Positions 16,217 through 23,638 of a stretch of DNA of 64,000 nt are shown piece by piece. Numbering within the stretch: position 1 is the first letter of the stretch; every line of letters begins with the position of its first letter. This DNA is from DSWT01 sp035373625 (GTDB lineage Bacteria; Chloroflexota; Anaerolineae; B4-G1; SLSP01), in the NCBI GenBank assembly GCA_035373625.1, contig DAOSNS010000004.1:104058-168057 (forward strand). Direction: 5' to 3'. A program made the position numbers and the translations under genes. The notes below the pieces were generated by a model. It saw nothing but the letters and a program-made list of their open reading frames with translations. It ran no database searches and was not told the DNA's origin.

Positions 16217-16717
16217 CTAATCCTGTGCCGCGACCAGACGCCGCACGCCAGGGTCGCGGAAACGGTGGGGGAAATCGTTCACCACCCGGCTCGTGTGTTC
16301 TGCCAATTGCGTGCGCAGGAACATCAACACTTCCCGATTATACGGAAAATTGGAGATCAGAAACTCAAAAACTGCATTGGTCTCGGAGTTTTCAAGGTCG
16401 TTAACCACTTCATAAGCCTCTTCGAGATTATGAATGTCGGCCAGGAATTTGTCAACCGAGACGCTGCTGGCCCGCCGTGCATTATCAAGCATGACAGGGT
16501 CAGCAGGTTCGGCGAGCTGTTGGGGAGACAAATTGCTGCGCAGCCGTTCCAGCCACAGGCCATGCTCAACTTCGTCAAGCACATAACGCTGCCAGAAGTT
16601 GGCAATCTCGTTTTCATGGGCAAATTTCTTGACCAGTCCACGGTAAAATGCCGCTGCCGTCTCCTCCGCAGCAATTGCCAGGTCAAAGAGATCGTTCACC
16701 GTTGTTCCATACGTCAT
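16217..16717 (-). CDS. Ferritin-like / rubrerythrin-type diiron protein
   Basis: The 166-residue protein is all helical with EETAAAFYRGL in the first helix and a DEVEHGLWLERL motif (ExxH) in the second, the ligand pattern of ferritin-like di-metal proteins. A later glutamate-rich pair, NLEEAYEVVNDLE, could supply the remaining ligands. Peroxide or oxygen defence is inferred. It lacks the rubredoxin Cys motifs of true rubrerythrin. The ATG at 16717 follows AAGGTGG; a longer frame would run into the promoter. Confidence 0.7.
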   Translation of the reverse strand: MTYGTTVNDLFDLAIAAEETAAAFYRGLVKKFAHENEIANFWQRYVLDEVEHGLWLERLRSNLSPQQLAEPADPVMLDNARRASSVSVDKFLADIHNLEEAYEVVNDLENSETNAVFEFLISNFPYNREVLMFLRTQLAEHTSRVVNDFPHRFRDPGVRRLVAAQD

Positions 16718-16750
16718 AGCACCACCTTCCATAAAAACGACTACAATAAG

Positions 16751-16779
16751 ATTATATAGCCATCTCAAAGTAAACACAA
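16751..16779 (-). promoter_or_regulatory. Promoter of the ferritin-like/pepA transcript
   Basis: On the minus strand TTGTGT (16779-16774) and TATAAT (16756-16751), spacer 17 bp. The -35 abuts the target-site duplication of the neighbouring mobile element. Confidence 0.55.
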
Positions 16780-16788
16780 GTAACAAAG

Positions 16789-17010
16789 CAGGGCCTTATC
16801 ATTCAGGCTGAGAAACGCGGATCTGGCAATCCGCTCAAAGCCAAATGGCGATCCGCTCGAAGCCAAATGGCGATCCGCTCGAAGCCAAATGGCAATCCGC
16901 TCAAAGCCAAATGGCAATCCGCTCGAAGCTAAATGGCGATCCGCTCAAAGCCAAATGGCAATCCGCTCGAAGCCAAATGAAGTTGCTGCAACGAGAATGA
17001 TAAAGCCCTG
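16789..17010. mobile_element. Non-autonomous MITE-like element with 16-bp TIRs and 10-bp target duplication
   Basis: The ends are CAGGGCCTTATCATTC (16789-16804) and its near-perfect inverse at 16995-17010 (one mismatch). Directly outside both ends is agtaacaaag, at 16779-16788 and 17011-17020, identical in all 10 bases. The interior has no gene and is mostly a 22-bp tandem repeat. This is the anatomy of an inserted transposable element that needs a transposase from elsewhere. Confidence 0.85.
16829..16982. repeat. 22-bp tandem repeat, seven copies
   Basis: Units begin at 16829, 16851, 16873, 16895, 16917, 16939 and 16961, each atccgctc(a/g)aagccaaatggc(a/g) or a close variant. There are no unique spacers, so it is not a CRISPR array. 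Confidence 0.9.
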
Positions 17011-17039
17011 AGTAACAAAGAGAGGGGAAAAAAGAGCTA

Positions 17040-17068
17040 TTCACATTACTGGCAGAACGTGATATGAT
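17040..17068 (+). promoter_or_regulatory. Promoter of the histidine-kinase-like gene
   Basis: TTCACA at 17040-17045 and TATGAT at 17063-17068, spacer 17 bp, 61 bp before ATG 17130 and 20 bp from the mobile element's target duplication. Confidence 0.55.
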
Positions 17069-17129
17069 AGGAGACATAATGAAACCTTATAATGAATCCG
17101 GTGTGCACAACCGCTAGTGTGGAGAGAAC

Positions 17130-18197
17130 ATGAATACTGAAGAGCAAGCCCAAATCTATCAAACCTTGTATGTCCGCCGCCAGGACATCGCCCATGCCTG
17201 GATGACCTTGATGACCGAACTCAGCCCAACGGCGGGGGAGATCGCCGATCTTCAGGCCAGTCTTTTGAAAGCTACCGACCAACTGATCAAATTGCTGGTT
17301 TCCGACCCCTTCACCGCCGAGCCGGCCCACCAGATCGGCAAGGCAATCGAAAGCACGGATAATTTACAGCCTGAGGCATTGCTGCAAATCTATACGCTGC
17401 TGGCGCGAGAACTGACGGCGGACCTGACGGTCGAGCAAATTGCTATGCTCCATCCCCGCGTTGTCAGCCTGGTTGGGGCGTTAAGCAGCGGCTTTTACAT
17501 GGGGAAGGCCGAACGCGCCAAAGCCCTCAATATGAGCGTAATGTCTATGATGGGGCACGACCTCAAGACACCGATCAATGCCATCACCGGCTTCTCGCGC
17601 GTCATTCTCAAAGGCATTGACGGCCCGGTCACCGACTTCCAGCAGCAAGACCTGACATCCATCTACGACGCCGGGCAGAAGTTGCTCAACATGATTGATG
17701 AGGTTTTCCGCACGGCCAAAAGCGACGCCGCGAAGACCAACATTTACACAGCCCCCTTTGATATGGCCGAGTTGATGGGAGATGTTTTGCGTGTCAGCCA
17801 GCCCGTTCTCGCCCGCCGCGAAAACACCCTTGAGATTCGCTGTGCGGGCGAACTCGGCGAGATGGACGCAGACGCTTCGACAGTGCGTTGGGTGCTCCTC
17901 GGTCTGCTCTACTATGCCTCCCGACTTACCCAAAAAGGTGATATTTCTGTCGTCGTGAGTCGTGAAAAAACCCAGGAAACGGATTGGTTCTTCTTCGACA
18001 TCGCGGTCAAGAGACCGGATGAAGCCCTTGCGGATGCGGATCACCGACCGGGGAACAGAGAACAGGAAAGCAGTGACGTCGCTTTCATCACCAGCAAGCG
18101 TTTCTGTGAAGAACTGGGGGGCCATCTGGCAATGGGAACCGGCGAGGCCGGCCTCGTCACGTTCACGGTGCGATTGCCGGCATTGATCCAGCATTAG
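17130..18197 (+). CDS. Histidine-kinase-like protein with degenerate ATPase domain
   Basis: The 355-residue soluble protein has an N-terminal helical region, a HisKA-type motif with His143 (GHDLKTPINAITGFSRVIL), and a region aligned with HATPase_c. The ATP-binding boxes are poor: the N box reads RWVLLGLLYYA, where kinases have about VLxNLLxNA; no DxGxG is visible; and the G2 box is replaced by SSDVAFITSKRFCEELGG. The C-terminal GxVTFTVRLP strand remains. It may serve as a phosphoacceptor or regulator rather than an active kinase. No receiver gene is adjacent. Confidence 0.75.
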   Translation: MNTEEQAQIYQTLYVRRQDIAHAWMTLMTELSPTAGEIADLQASLLKATDQLIKLLVSDPFTAEPAHQIGKAIESTDNLQPEALLQIYTLLARELTADLTVEQIAMLHPRVVSLVGALSSGFYMGKAERAKALNMSVMSMMGHDLKTPINAITGFSRVILKGIDGPVTDFQQQDLTSIYDAGQKLLNMIDEVFRTAKSDAAKTNIYTAPFDMAELMGDVLRVSQPVLARRENTLEIRCAGELGEMDADASTVRWVLLGLLYYASRLTQKGDISVVVSREKTQETDWFFFDIAVKRPDEALADADHRPGNREQESSDVAFITSKRFCEELGGHLAMGTGEAGLVTFTVRLPALIQH

Positions 18198-18273
18198 CTG
18201 ACAGTTCGCCAGCGGTCGAACGAACATAGCGTTGAAACATTTCGATGTTCAAGCGGATTTTTATGTTAAAGCC

Positions 18274-19482
18274 CTAATGATACCGCGCATGTAGACGCAA
18301 AGCGTCCGTCCGATCCAGCGCGCTTTCCCCCGCCGCGCCTTCCAGAGGCAAGACGCCACCATCGGCAAAATAGGCGAAATCGAAGTGCACGGCATCCCCC
18401 GCGACCTTGCCGGGAAGCGGCATCAGCCGCGCCGTGAGGGGTTTGTGCAGGCGCATGGCCAGCGCCGCCACATCAAAGAGCAAGCGCGTGAGCGCCGACT
18501 CACTCACGTCGCCCGGCAGGGGAACTGTATCCAATCCCGTCCCGCACACAGCAGACCACTGAAGCAACTCGCCGACCCGCAAGCGACCTTCGGCAGCACG
18601 TTGCGCCAGCACGGCATCCTCCAACACCGGCAACATCAAACCGCAGAAACCCACGTGGGGAAACTGTGCCTGTCCAAGCGCGTCGGCAAATGTGGCCGCC
18701 GCGGCCAACGTTCCCGCTGCGCCGAGAGGCTGTCCGGTCAACGCTTCCAGCGCCGCGCCGATGCTACATGCCGGCGTGGGAAACGGCGCCAACGAGAAAT
18801 CAATCCCGCCGAAGCGTAAGCTATGAGTCGCCATCAGCCTTTCGGCAACAGCCACGATTCGCAGCGCCTCGCTCTCGACAGCCGCGCGCAGCCGATGATG
18901 GGCTTCCGCCAGGTCGTTGGCCGTCCGCCCCACAGTCACGGCCAGGTCCGCCGCCTCGGTGGCTATAGCGAAGGTCGGCGCGCCGCCGTCATGATAGGCC
19001 GCCGGGAAAAAGGGGACGCCGGGCGGAACGTTCGCCAACGCCGCAAAGCGCAGGTTGCCGAAGCCGTTTTCGATGGACGCGGCCTCCCGGATGACCCGCG
19101 CCGCCATCCGGGTCACAGTCCCATCCAGCGCGCCGGTTGCAGGGTTCACAAGATGCGCAGTTGCAAACACGGATTGTGTCGCCGCCAAAATAGCCGGTAG
19201 ATGCGGCAGCATCCCGGCGTCGGCCGGCCCCAAGGCGACGTATTCAAAGCCGCAGTCACGGGCCAGAGCCTCCACGGCAACCGCAAAATCAACCAGAGCT
19301 TGCGCCTCACCCCCTTCCAGAGATGGGAAGACATTGAGCGCCAGGCGCGTCGTCTGCACCTCAAAACCAGCATCTGCATACGCCCGGCGGGCGGCCTGAG
19401 CAAATGCCCCCAACGGCAGCAGCCATGCGCGCGTTGATGGCACAGGGGCATCGGCAAAAATGGTGATCGAACGGATTTTCAT
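18274..19482 (-). CDS. DUF711 (UPF0210) family protein
   Basis: The 402-residue protein matches DUF711, whose members are related to glycyl-radical-enzyme-like folds but have no proven activity. Recognisable stretches are IENGFGNLRFAALANVPPG, FFPAAYHDG, and the family hallmark RFGGIDFSLAPFP. No membrane segment or signal peptide is seen. ATG 19482 follows GAGGTGG; an in-frame GTG 12 bp upstream overlaps that site and is less likely. A TATAAT-like element lies about 20 bp upstream on this strand. Confidence 0.8.
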   Translation of the reverse strand: MKIRSITIFADAPVPSTRAWLLPLGAFAQAARRAYADAGFEVQTTRLALNVFPSLEGGEAQALVDFAVAVEALARDCGFEYVALGPADAGMLPHLPAILAATQSVFATAHLVNPATGALDGTVTRMAARVIREAASIENGFGNLRFAALANVPPGVPFFPAAYHDGGAPTFAIATEAADLAVTVGRTANDLAEAHHRLRAAVESEALRIVAVAERLMATHSLRFGGIDFSLAPFPTPACSIGAALEALTGQPLGAAGTLAAAATFADALGQAQFPHVGFCGLMLPVLEDAVLAQRAAEGRLRVGELLQWSAVCGTGLDTVPLPGDVSESALTRLLFDVAALAMRLHKPLTARLMPLPGKVAGDAVHFDFAYFADGGVLPLEGAAGESALDRTDALRLHARYH

Positions 19483-19543
19483 GCTCCACCTCACTTTTTA
19501 TCCTATATTATAGCCGGATTGGGCATTTAACGATTCGCCCTCG

Positions 19544-19572
19544 TTGCAAAATGACCCGAAATCTGCTATAGT
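19544..19572 (+). promoter_or_regulatory. Promoter upstream of the cytidylate-kinase-like operon
   Basis: TTGCAA at 19544-19549 and TATAGT at 19567-19572, spacer 17 bp. It implies a leader of about 260 nt before ATG 19839, mostly filled by dispersed repeats. Confidence 0.6.
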
Positions 19573-19610
19573 ATAAGTACACCCACCCAAGATCAGCATC
19601 TGTGATTTTC

Positions 19611-19670
19611 AGTCAACGGGTTTTTTAGTCAACGGATTAAACGGATTTCAACGGATTTTTAACTCGCATA
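19611..19670. repeat. Dispersed aacggatt repeat cluster
   Basis: Three overlapping copies of the tcaacggatt unit end in tttttaactcgcat. A short run of gactatct/gactaac/gactatca units follows at 19781-19825. No gene is visible in 19483-19838. Confidence 0.6.
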
Positions 19671-19838
19671 GCATAGGATTTGTGATAAGCCGACTCAACA
19701 TTCCAACGTTCCGTTGAATGTTAGTACAAAGGAGCGTAACCAAACCGGCGGTACAGCCCCGACAATGAAAATGCTCGCAGGACTATCTGACTAACGACTA
19801 TCAGACTATTTCAGAGACTATTTCAAAGGAGGTTGGCA

Positions 19839-20492
19839 ATGCCTGTAATCACGATTTCACGACAGTATGGCAGCGGCGGAGACGCCATCGCACGGCGCGT
19901 GTGCGAAGCCCTGGGCTACAGCTACTTCGACAAAAACCTCATCGCGCGGGTCGCTTCCGAGGCCGGCATTTCGGAGAACGAAGTTGTAGATTTTTCCGAG
20001 GATATGTACAAGATTCGCGGATTCGTGGATCGTCTGTTCGGCAGACGCCGCTCGGCAGCCGACGCCTGGGTGAGCGATGAACCGCGACGCTCCTTGTCGG
20101 TTGAAACGCTCGATGAGGCGCGCTGTGTCAATCTGGTGAAGGATGTCATCCTCGAAGCCCACAAGCGCGATGATGTGGTGATCGTCGGACGGGGCGGCCA
20201 GGCCATTCTGCAAGGACAGCCGGGGGTGCTACACGTGCGCGTCGTCGCGCCGTTGGGCGCGCGCGTGTTGCGCGTCAAAGAATTGGAGAACCTCACGCTG
20301 GATGAAGCCGAAGGACTCGTCAAGCGCAAAGATGAAGCCGCTGCGGCTTACCTGGAACGCTTCTACGACATTGATTGGGACAATCCCTTACTTTATCACC
20401 TGGTCATCAATACGGGGAAGTGGGAACTTGAGGATGCTACGCGCCTGATCATCAATGCCCTGACGCACCTCAAGATGGTCACCAACAAGTAA
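19839..20492 (+). CDS. Cytidylate-kinase-like family protein
   Basis: The 217-residue protein begins MPVITISRQYGSGGDAIAR, the P-loop-like start of the cytidylate-kinase-like family, followed by FDKNLIARVASEAG and VVIVGRGGQAIL. It is distinct from canonical Cmk; the true substrate of this family is not established, but phosphorylation of a small nucleotide-like molecule is expected. ATG 19839 follows AAAGGAGG. The Crp/Fnr gene begins 5 nt after its stop, so they share a transcript. Confidence 0.75.
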   Translation: MPVITISRQYGSGGDAIARRVCEALGYSYFDKNLIARVASEAGISENEVVDFSEDMYKIRGFVDRLFGRRRSAADAWVSDEPRRSLSVETLDEARCVNLVKDVILEAHKRDDVVIVGRGGQAILQGQPGVLHVRVVAPLGARVLRVKELENLTLDEAEGLVKRKDEAAAAYLERFYDIDWDNPLLYHLVINTGKWELEDATRLIINALTHLKMVTNK

Positions 20493-20497
20493 CGCCC

Positions 20498-21169
20498 GTG
20501 CCCGAGGCCGCAAAAATCCAAGCCCTGCGTGACATTCGGTTGTTGGCGGGGTTGTCCGAGGCCACGCTGCGTTGCCTTGCCGATGTCGTCACACGGCGCG
20601 CCTATCCGGCCGGCACGTTGATCGTGGTCGAAGGTGAGCCGTGCGAGGCCGTCTACTTTATCCTCGCCGGGCATGTCGAAGTGTATCGGATGTCGTCCCA
20701 GGGCCGTCAGCAGGTTTTAGCGCGCCTGGGGCCGGGACAGACGTTCAACACGGTGCCCCTCTTTCGATCCGAGCAAACCAACCACGCCAGCGTCGTGGCG
20801 CGCACCGATGTCACCGTGTATACGGCGTCCACGGGTGATTTCCTGCACGCGCTGCGCCTCTGCCCTGACCTGGCGCTCGCCATCTTACAAGATTTCGCCG
20901 AGCGACTGGCACATCTCACCGATCTGGTGGAAGACCTGTCCCTGCGACCGGTGCGCACGCGGCTGGTGCGCTTCCTTTTGCAGCAGGCCGACGAAAGCGC
21001 CGTCACATCCAAATGGACGCAGGACGAGATGGCGGCGCACCTGGGCACGGTGCGCGATATGATCGGGCGTTCGCTGCGGGCATTGAGCGATGAAAACCTG
21101 ATCCGTCTGGATCGCGGACGCATTATCTTGCTCGATCGCGCCGCATTGGAGGCCGAAGCACAAAATTAA
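20498..21169 (+). CDS. Crp/Fnr-family regulator
   Basis: The 223-residue protein starts at a GTG 5 nt after the preceding stop. It has a cupin-like sensor domain, about 15-130 (GTLIVVEGEPCEAVYFILAGHVEVYR), and a winged helix with WTQDEMAAHLGTVRDMIGRSLRAL. The phosphate-binding GEMALF/RSA signature is lost (FNTVPLFRSEQTNHASV), so cAMP binding is unlikely. A redox, NO or other signal is more plausible given its neighbours: a ferredoxin and a hemerythrin protein. That assignment is inference. Confidence 0.85.
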   Translation: MPEAAKIQALRDIRLLAGLSEATLRCLADVVTRRAYPAGTLIVVEGEPCEAVYFILAGHVEVYRMSSQGRQQVLARLGPGQTFNTVPLFRSEQTNHASVVARTDVTVYTASTGDFLHALRLCPDLALAILQDFAERLAHLTDLVEDLSLRPVRTRLVRFLLQQADESAVTSKWTQDEMAAHLGTVRDMIGRSLRALSDENLIRLDRGRIILLDRAALEAEAQN

Positions 21170-21200
21170 GCCATAAATGCGACTTTTGTCGTAGCATGCC

Positions 21201-21250
21201 GACCGCCTTTCTGATATGCTTAAGGCAAACATCAGAAAGGCGGTCTTTTT
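21201..21250 (+). terminator. 15-bp hairpin with T run immediately before the ferredoxin start codon
   Basis: GACCGCCTTTCTGAT at 21201-21215 pairs perfectly with its complement at 21231-21245, followed by T5 (21246-21250) and then ATG 21251. It looks like a terminator for the Crp/Fnr operon, yet the only Shine-Dalgarno-like sequence for ferredoxin (AAAGGCGG) lies inside the 3' arm. Confidence 0.7.
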
Positions 21251-21460
21251 ATGGAACAGTGGACATTACCGGAAATTGACCTCGCCTTGTGCACACACTG
21301 CGGACAGTGTGTCGCGCAATGCCCCACGCAAGCCGTCGAGATGCAAGCGGTAGGGCCGGTCATCGTCCGCCCGCTGGATTGCACCTATTGCACAGCCTGT
21401 GAGGCTGCCTGTCCGGTTGGGGCAATCACATGCGCGTTTGAGATCGTGTGGGGCGCGTGA
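21251..21460 (+). CDS. Ferredoxin, two [4Fe-4S] clusters
   Basis: The 69-residue protein has two CxxCxxC-type cluster motifs: CTHCGQCVAQCP and CTYCTACEAACP. It is a small bacterial-type electron carrier. The AOR enzyme at 2281 uses such ferredoxins, though it is 19 kb away. The gene starts directly behind a hairpin with a T run, so its translation may depend on that structure opening. DUF438-hemerythrin and MoaD-like genes follow on the same strand. Confidence 0.92.
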   Translation: MEQWTLPEIDLALCTHCGQCVAQCPTQAVEMQAVGPVIVRPLDCTYCTACEAACPVGAITCAFEIVWGA

Positions 21461-21545
21461 GGGGGAGAGAGGATTTTAGATTTTAGATTTTAGATTTTGG
21501 ATTTCAGGTTCTGAACTCAGAATGGGATCTATGGAGGAAATGACA

Positions 21546-22781
21546 ATGAGCGAATATATCAACAATCAAACACAACGCCAGGAGACATTGAAGAACATCA
21601 TCCGACAACTGCACGCCGGGGCAAGTGTGGACGATGTCAAAGCGCAGTTCGCCGACCTGCTGGCAGGCGTCGGTGGCGATGAGATCACACGCATCGAACA
21701 GGCCCTCGTCGCCGAGGGGCTGGATCCCGAGCAAATCAAGCCGCTGTGCGATGTCCACGTGGCCGTCTTCCGCGAGTCGTTGGACACGCAGGCCGATCCG
21801 CAGACGATCCCCGGTCATCCCGTGTTCACCTTCCGCGCGGAAAACCTGGCCGTAGGACACGTACTCGACAATCTGCGCGCGGCTCTGGACGCGGTCAAAG
21901 CCAACCCCAACGCCGGCACGTTGAGCGCCGCCCGCGAGAGCCTTCAAAAGCTGCGTGAATACGAACGACACTACCGCCGCAAGGAATACATCCTCTTCCC
22001 GCATCTGGAACGTTACGGATTTAGCGGCCCGTCGGCAGTCATGTGGGCCGTCCACGATGACGTGCGCGCCGGCTGGAAGGCGCTGGCGGCGTTGCTCGAA
22101 GCCGGGCCGGGAGAGGATGCCGCCGCCTTCGCCGTGCAACTCGATGCAACATTCACGCCGCTGGAGCAGACCATCCGCGATATGATCTACAAGGAGCACA
22201 AAATCCTGTTCCCTGCCGCAATGGCGCGCCTGAGTGAGGCGGATTGGGCTGCCATACGCGCGCAGGAAGAGGAAATCGGCTATGCCTACGTGACCGCAGG
22301 TCGTCAGTGGCAACCGCGCCTCGACCCTCGTGAGGCCGAAACACAGACCAGCTCGCCGCAAGTGCCAGAAGGCTTGATTCCCCTGAACGTCGGGGCGCTG
22401 TCGGCAGAGCAAATCAGCATGATGTTGAGCGCGTTGCCGGTGGACATTACCTTCGTAGACGAGCACGACGAGGTCCGCTTCTTCTCACAGACCCGCGAAC
22501 GCATCTTCCCGCGTTCACCCGCGATCATCGGACGCAAGGTACAGAACTGCCATCCGCCGCAAAGCGTTCACCGCGTCCAGCGCATCCTCGATGATTTCCG
22601 TGCGGGTGCGCGTGATGTGGCGGAATTCTGGATTCAGCTCCACGGGATGTTCGTCCACATCCGCTACTTCGCGCTGCGTGACGCGACAGGCGCTTATCGC
22701 GGCACCATCGAAGTCACCCAGAACATCGCGCCGCTGCGCGCCCTCGAAGGCGAACGCCGTCTGCTCAACGAGGAGGCGTAG
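21546..22781 (+). CDS. DUF438-hemerythrin-PAS protein
   Basis: The 411-residue protein has three parts: DUF438 at about 1-75 (LKNIIRQLHAG through LCDVHVAVF), a hemerythrin-like HHE helical bundle at about 85-235 with His/Glu ligands (YERHYRRKEYILFPHLE, YKEHKILFPAAM), and a PAS-like domain near 285-400 (IGRKVQNCHPPQSVHRV). Such proteins are proposed oxygen or NO sensors. ATG 21546 follows GGAGGA, chosen over 21522. It ends 3 nt before the MoaD-like gene, so the two are cotranscribed. Confidence 0.88.
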   Translation: MSEYINNQTQRQETLKNIIRQLHAGASVDDVKAQFADLLAGVGGDEITRIEQALVAEGLDPEQIKPLCDVHVAVFRESLDTQADPQTIPGHPVFTFRAENLAVGHVLDNLRAALDAVKANPNAGTLSAARESLQKLREYERHYRRKEYILFPHLERYGFSGPSAVMWAVHDDVRAGWKALAALLEAGPGEDAAAFAVQLDATFTPLEQTIRDMIYKEHKILFPAAMARLSEADWAAIRAQEEEIGYAYVTAGRQWQPRLDPREAETQTSSPQVPEGLIPLNVGALSAEQISMMLSALPVDITFVDEHDEVRFFSQTRERIFPRSPAIIGRKVQNCHPPQSVHRVQRILDDFRAGARDVAEFWIQLHGMFVHIRYFALRDATGAYRGTIEVTQNIAPLRALEGERRLLNEEA

Positions 22782-22784
22782 TTT

Positions 22785-23111
22785 ATGGAAGCCCAGGTCG
22801 AGATTCACCTGTACGGGAAACTGCGCCGCTACGCGCCCAATCCCCGCGCCGACCGTGAAAATGTGCTGCGGTTCACGCTCGACGCCGGAGAAACCCTCCA
22901 CGACATTTTGGCGCGCGCCGACATCGCCGAGGAAGAAGTCTGCCACATCTTCCTGAACGGCACGCTCTTTGCGACACGCAACACAATGGCGCCGTGGCTC
23001 GGCTATCGGCAGGCGCAAGCCGACATCCACAACTTAAACGCGGATGTGGTGCTTAAGCCCGGGGATCGTCTGGGACTTTTCGGTCACGATATGGCTGCGC
23101 TGGTCGTCTGA
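22785..23111 (+). CDS. MoaD/ThiS-like beta-grasp protein lacking the C-terminal Gly-Gly
   Basis: The 108-residue protein has the beta-grasp pattern of MoaD/ThiS (VEIHLYGKLRRYAP, LDAGETLHDILARADI, FLNGTLFATRNT, LKPGDRLGLFG), but it ends in DMAALVV rather than the GG tail that receives sulfur. It is therefore not a standard sulfur carrier for molybdopterin. MoaD-like proteins are often encoded with AOR enzymes, which supports a role around W/Mo cofactor or AOR assembly by inference. It is separated by 3 nt from the DUF438 gene. Confidence 0.72.
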   Translation: MEAQVEIHLYGKLRRYAPNPRADRENVLRFTLDAGETLHDILARADIAEEEVCHIFLNGTLFATRNTMAPWLGYRQAQADIHNLNADVVLKPGDRLGLFGHDMAALVV

Positions 23112-23191
23112 TCCAGCGCAGCCATTCTCAAAGCATGCGACACGCCAAGCGGTAAGCAAATCCGGTTCATTTCAAATTGCGCGGCATATAT

Positions 23192-23572
23192 TTACTCTGC
23201 GGGGGGATCCGGCTTAAAGTATTTGGCAATCTGATCGGCAAATTCACGCGCGTTGACCGGCTTGGAGATGTAACCATCGCAACCATACGCCCGGGCAATC
23301 GCCGCCGCCGTCTCCTGGGGCCACGCCGTCACCACGACCACGGGGATTTTAGACAACGCCTCGGAGCCTTTGAGCAGCGCCGCGACCGTCTGACCGTCGA
23401 GATCGGGGAGTCCCATATCCAGCAAAATGAGATCGGGCATGACCGTCATCGCCGTCTGCAACCCGCTTTCGCCATCCGACTCAACCAGGATATGATAGTC
23501 GGCGCGCTCCAGCAAACGCTGCATCAGCCGCGATTGATAGGGATCATCTTCCATAATCAAGATCGTCTTCAT
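23192..23572 (-). CDS. Stand-alone response-regulator receiver
   Basis: About 126 residues, receiver domain only. The acidic pocket is MEDD, the phosphoacceptor Asp lies in LILLDMGLPD, the conserved Thr in VVVVTAW, and the Lys in YISKPV. With no output domain it probably acts by protein interaction or phosphorelay. ATG 23572 has GGAG 4 nt upstream; ATG 23581 is an alternative. The next gene on this strand is a DNA methyltransferase and is probably unrelated. Confidence 0.88.
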   Translation of the reverse strand: MKTILIMEDDPYQSRLMQRLLERADYHILVESDGESGLQTAMTVMPDLILLDMGLPDLDGQTVAALLKGSEALSKIPVVVVTAWPQETAAAIARAYGCDGYISKPVNAREFADQIAKYFKPDPPAE

Positions 23573-23638
23573 TGTCTCCATCCCTCAGAAACGGCCCGGT
23601 GGGGGTTGATTCATCGGTACGTTGGCATCATGTAAACA

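Noticed and set aside
14817..16220. 467-codon plus-strand frame opposite pepA
   Set aside because: Antisense shadow of a clear M17 peptidase; no recognisable protein.
16829..16982. Possible CRISPR array (22-bp repeats)
   Set aside because: The units are directly adjacent with no unique spacers, lie within terminal inverted repeats, and no cas genes are nearby.
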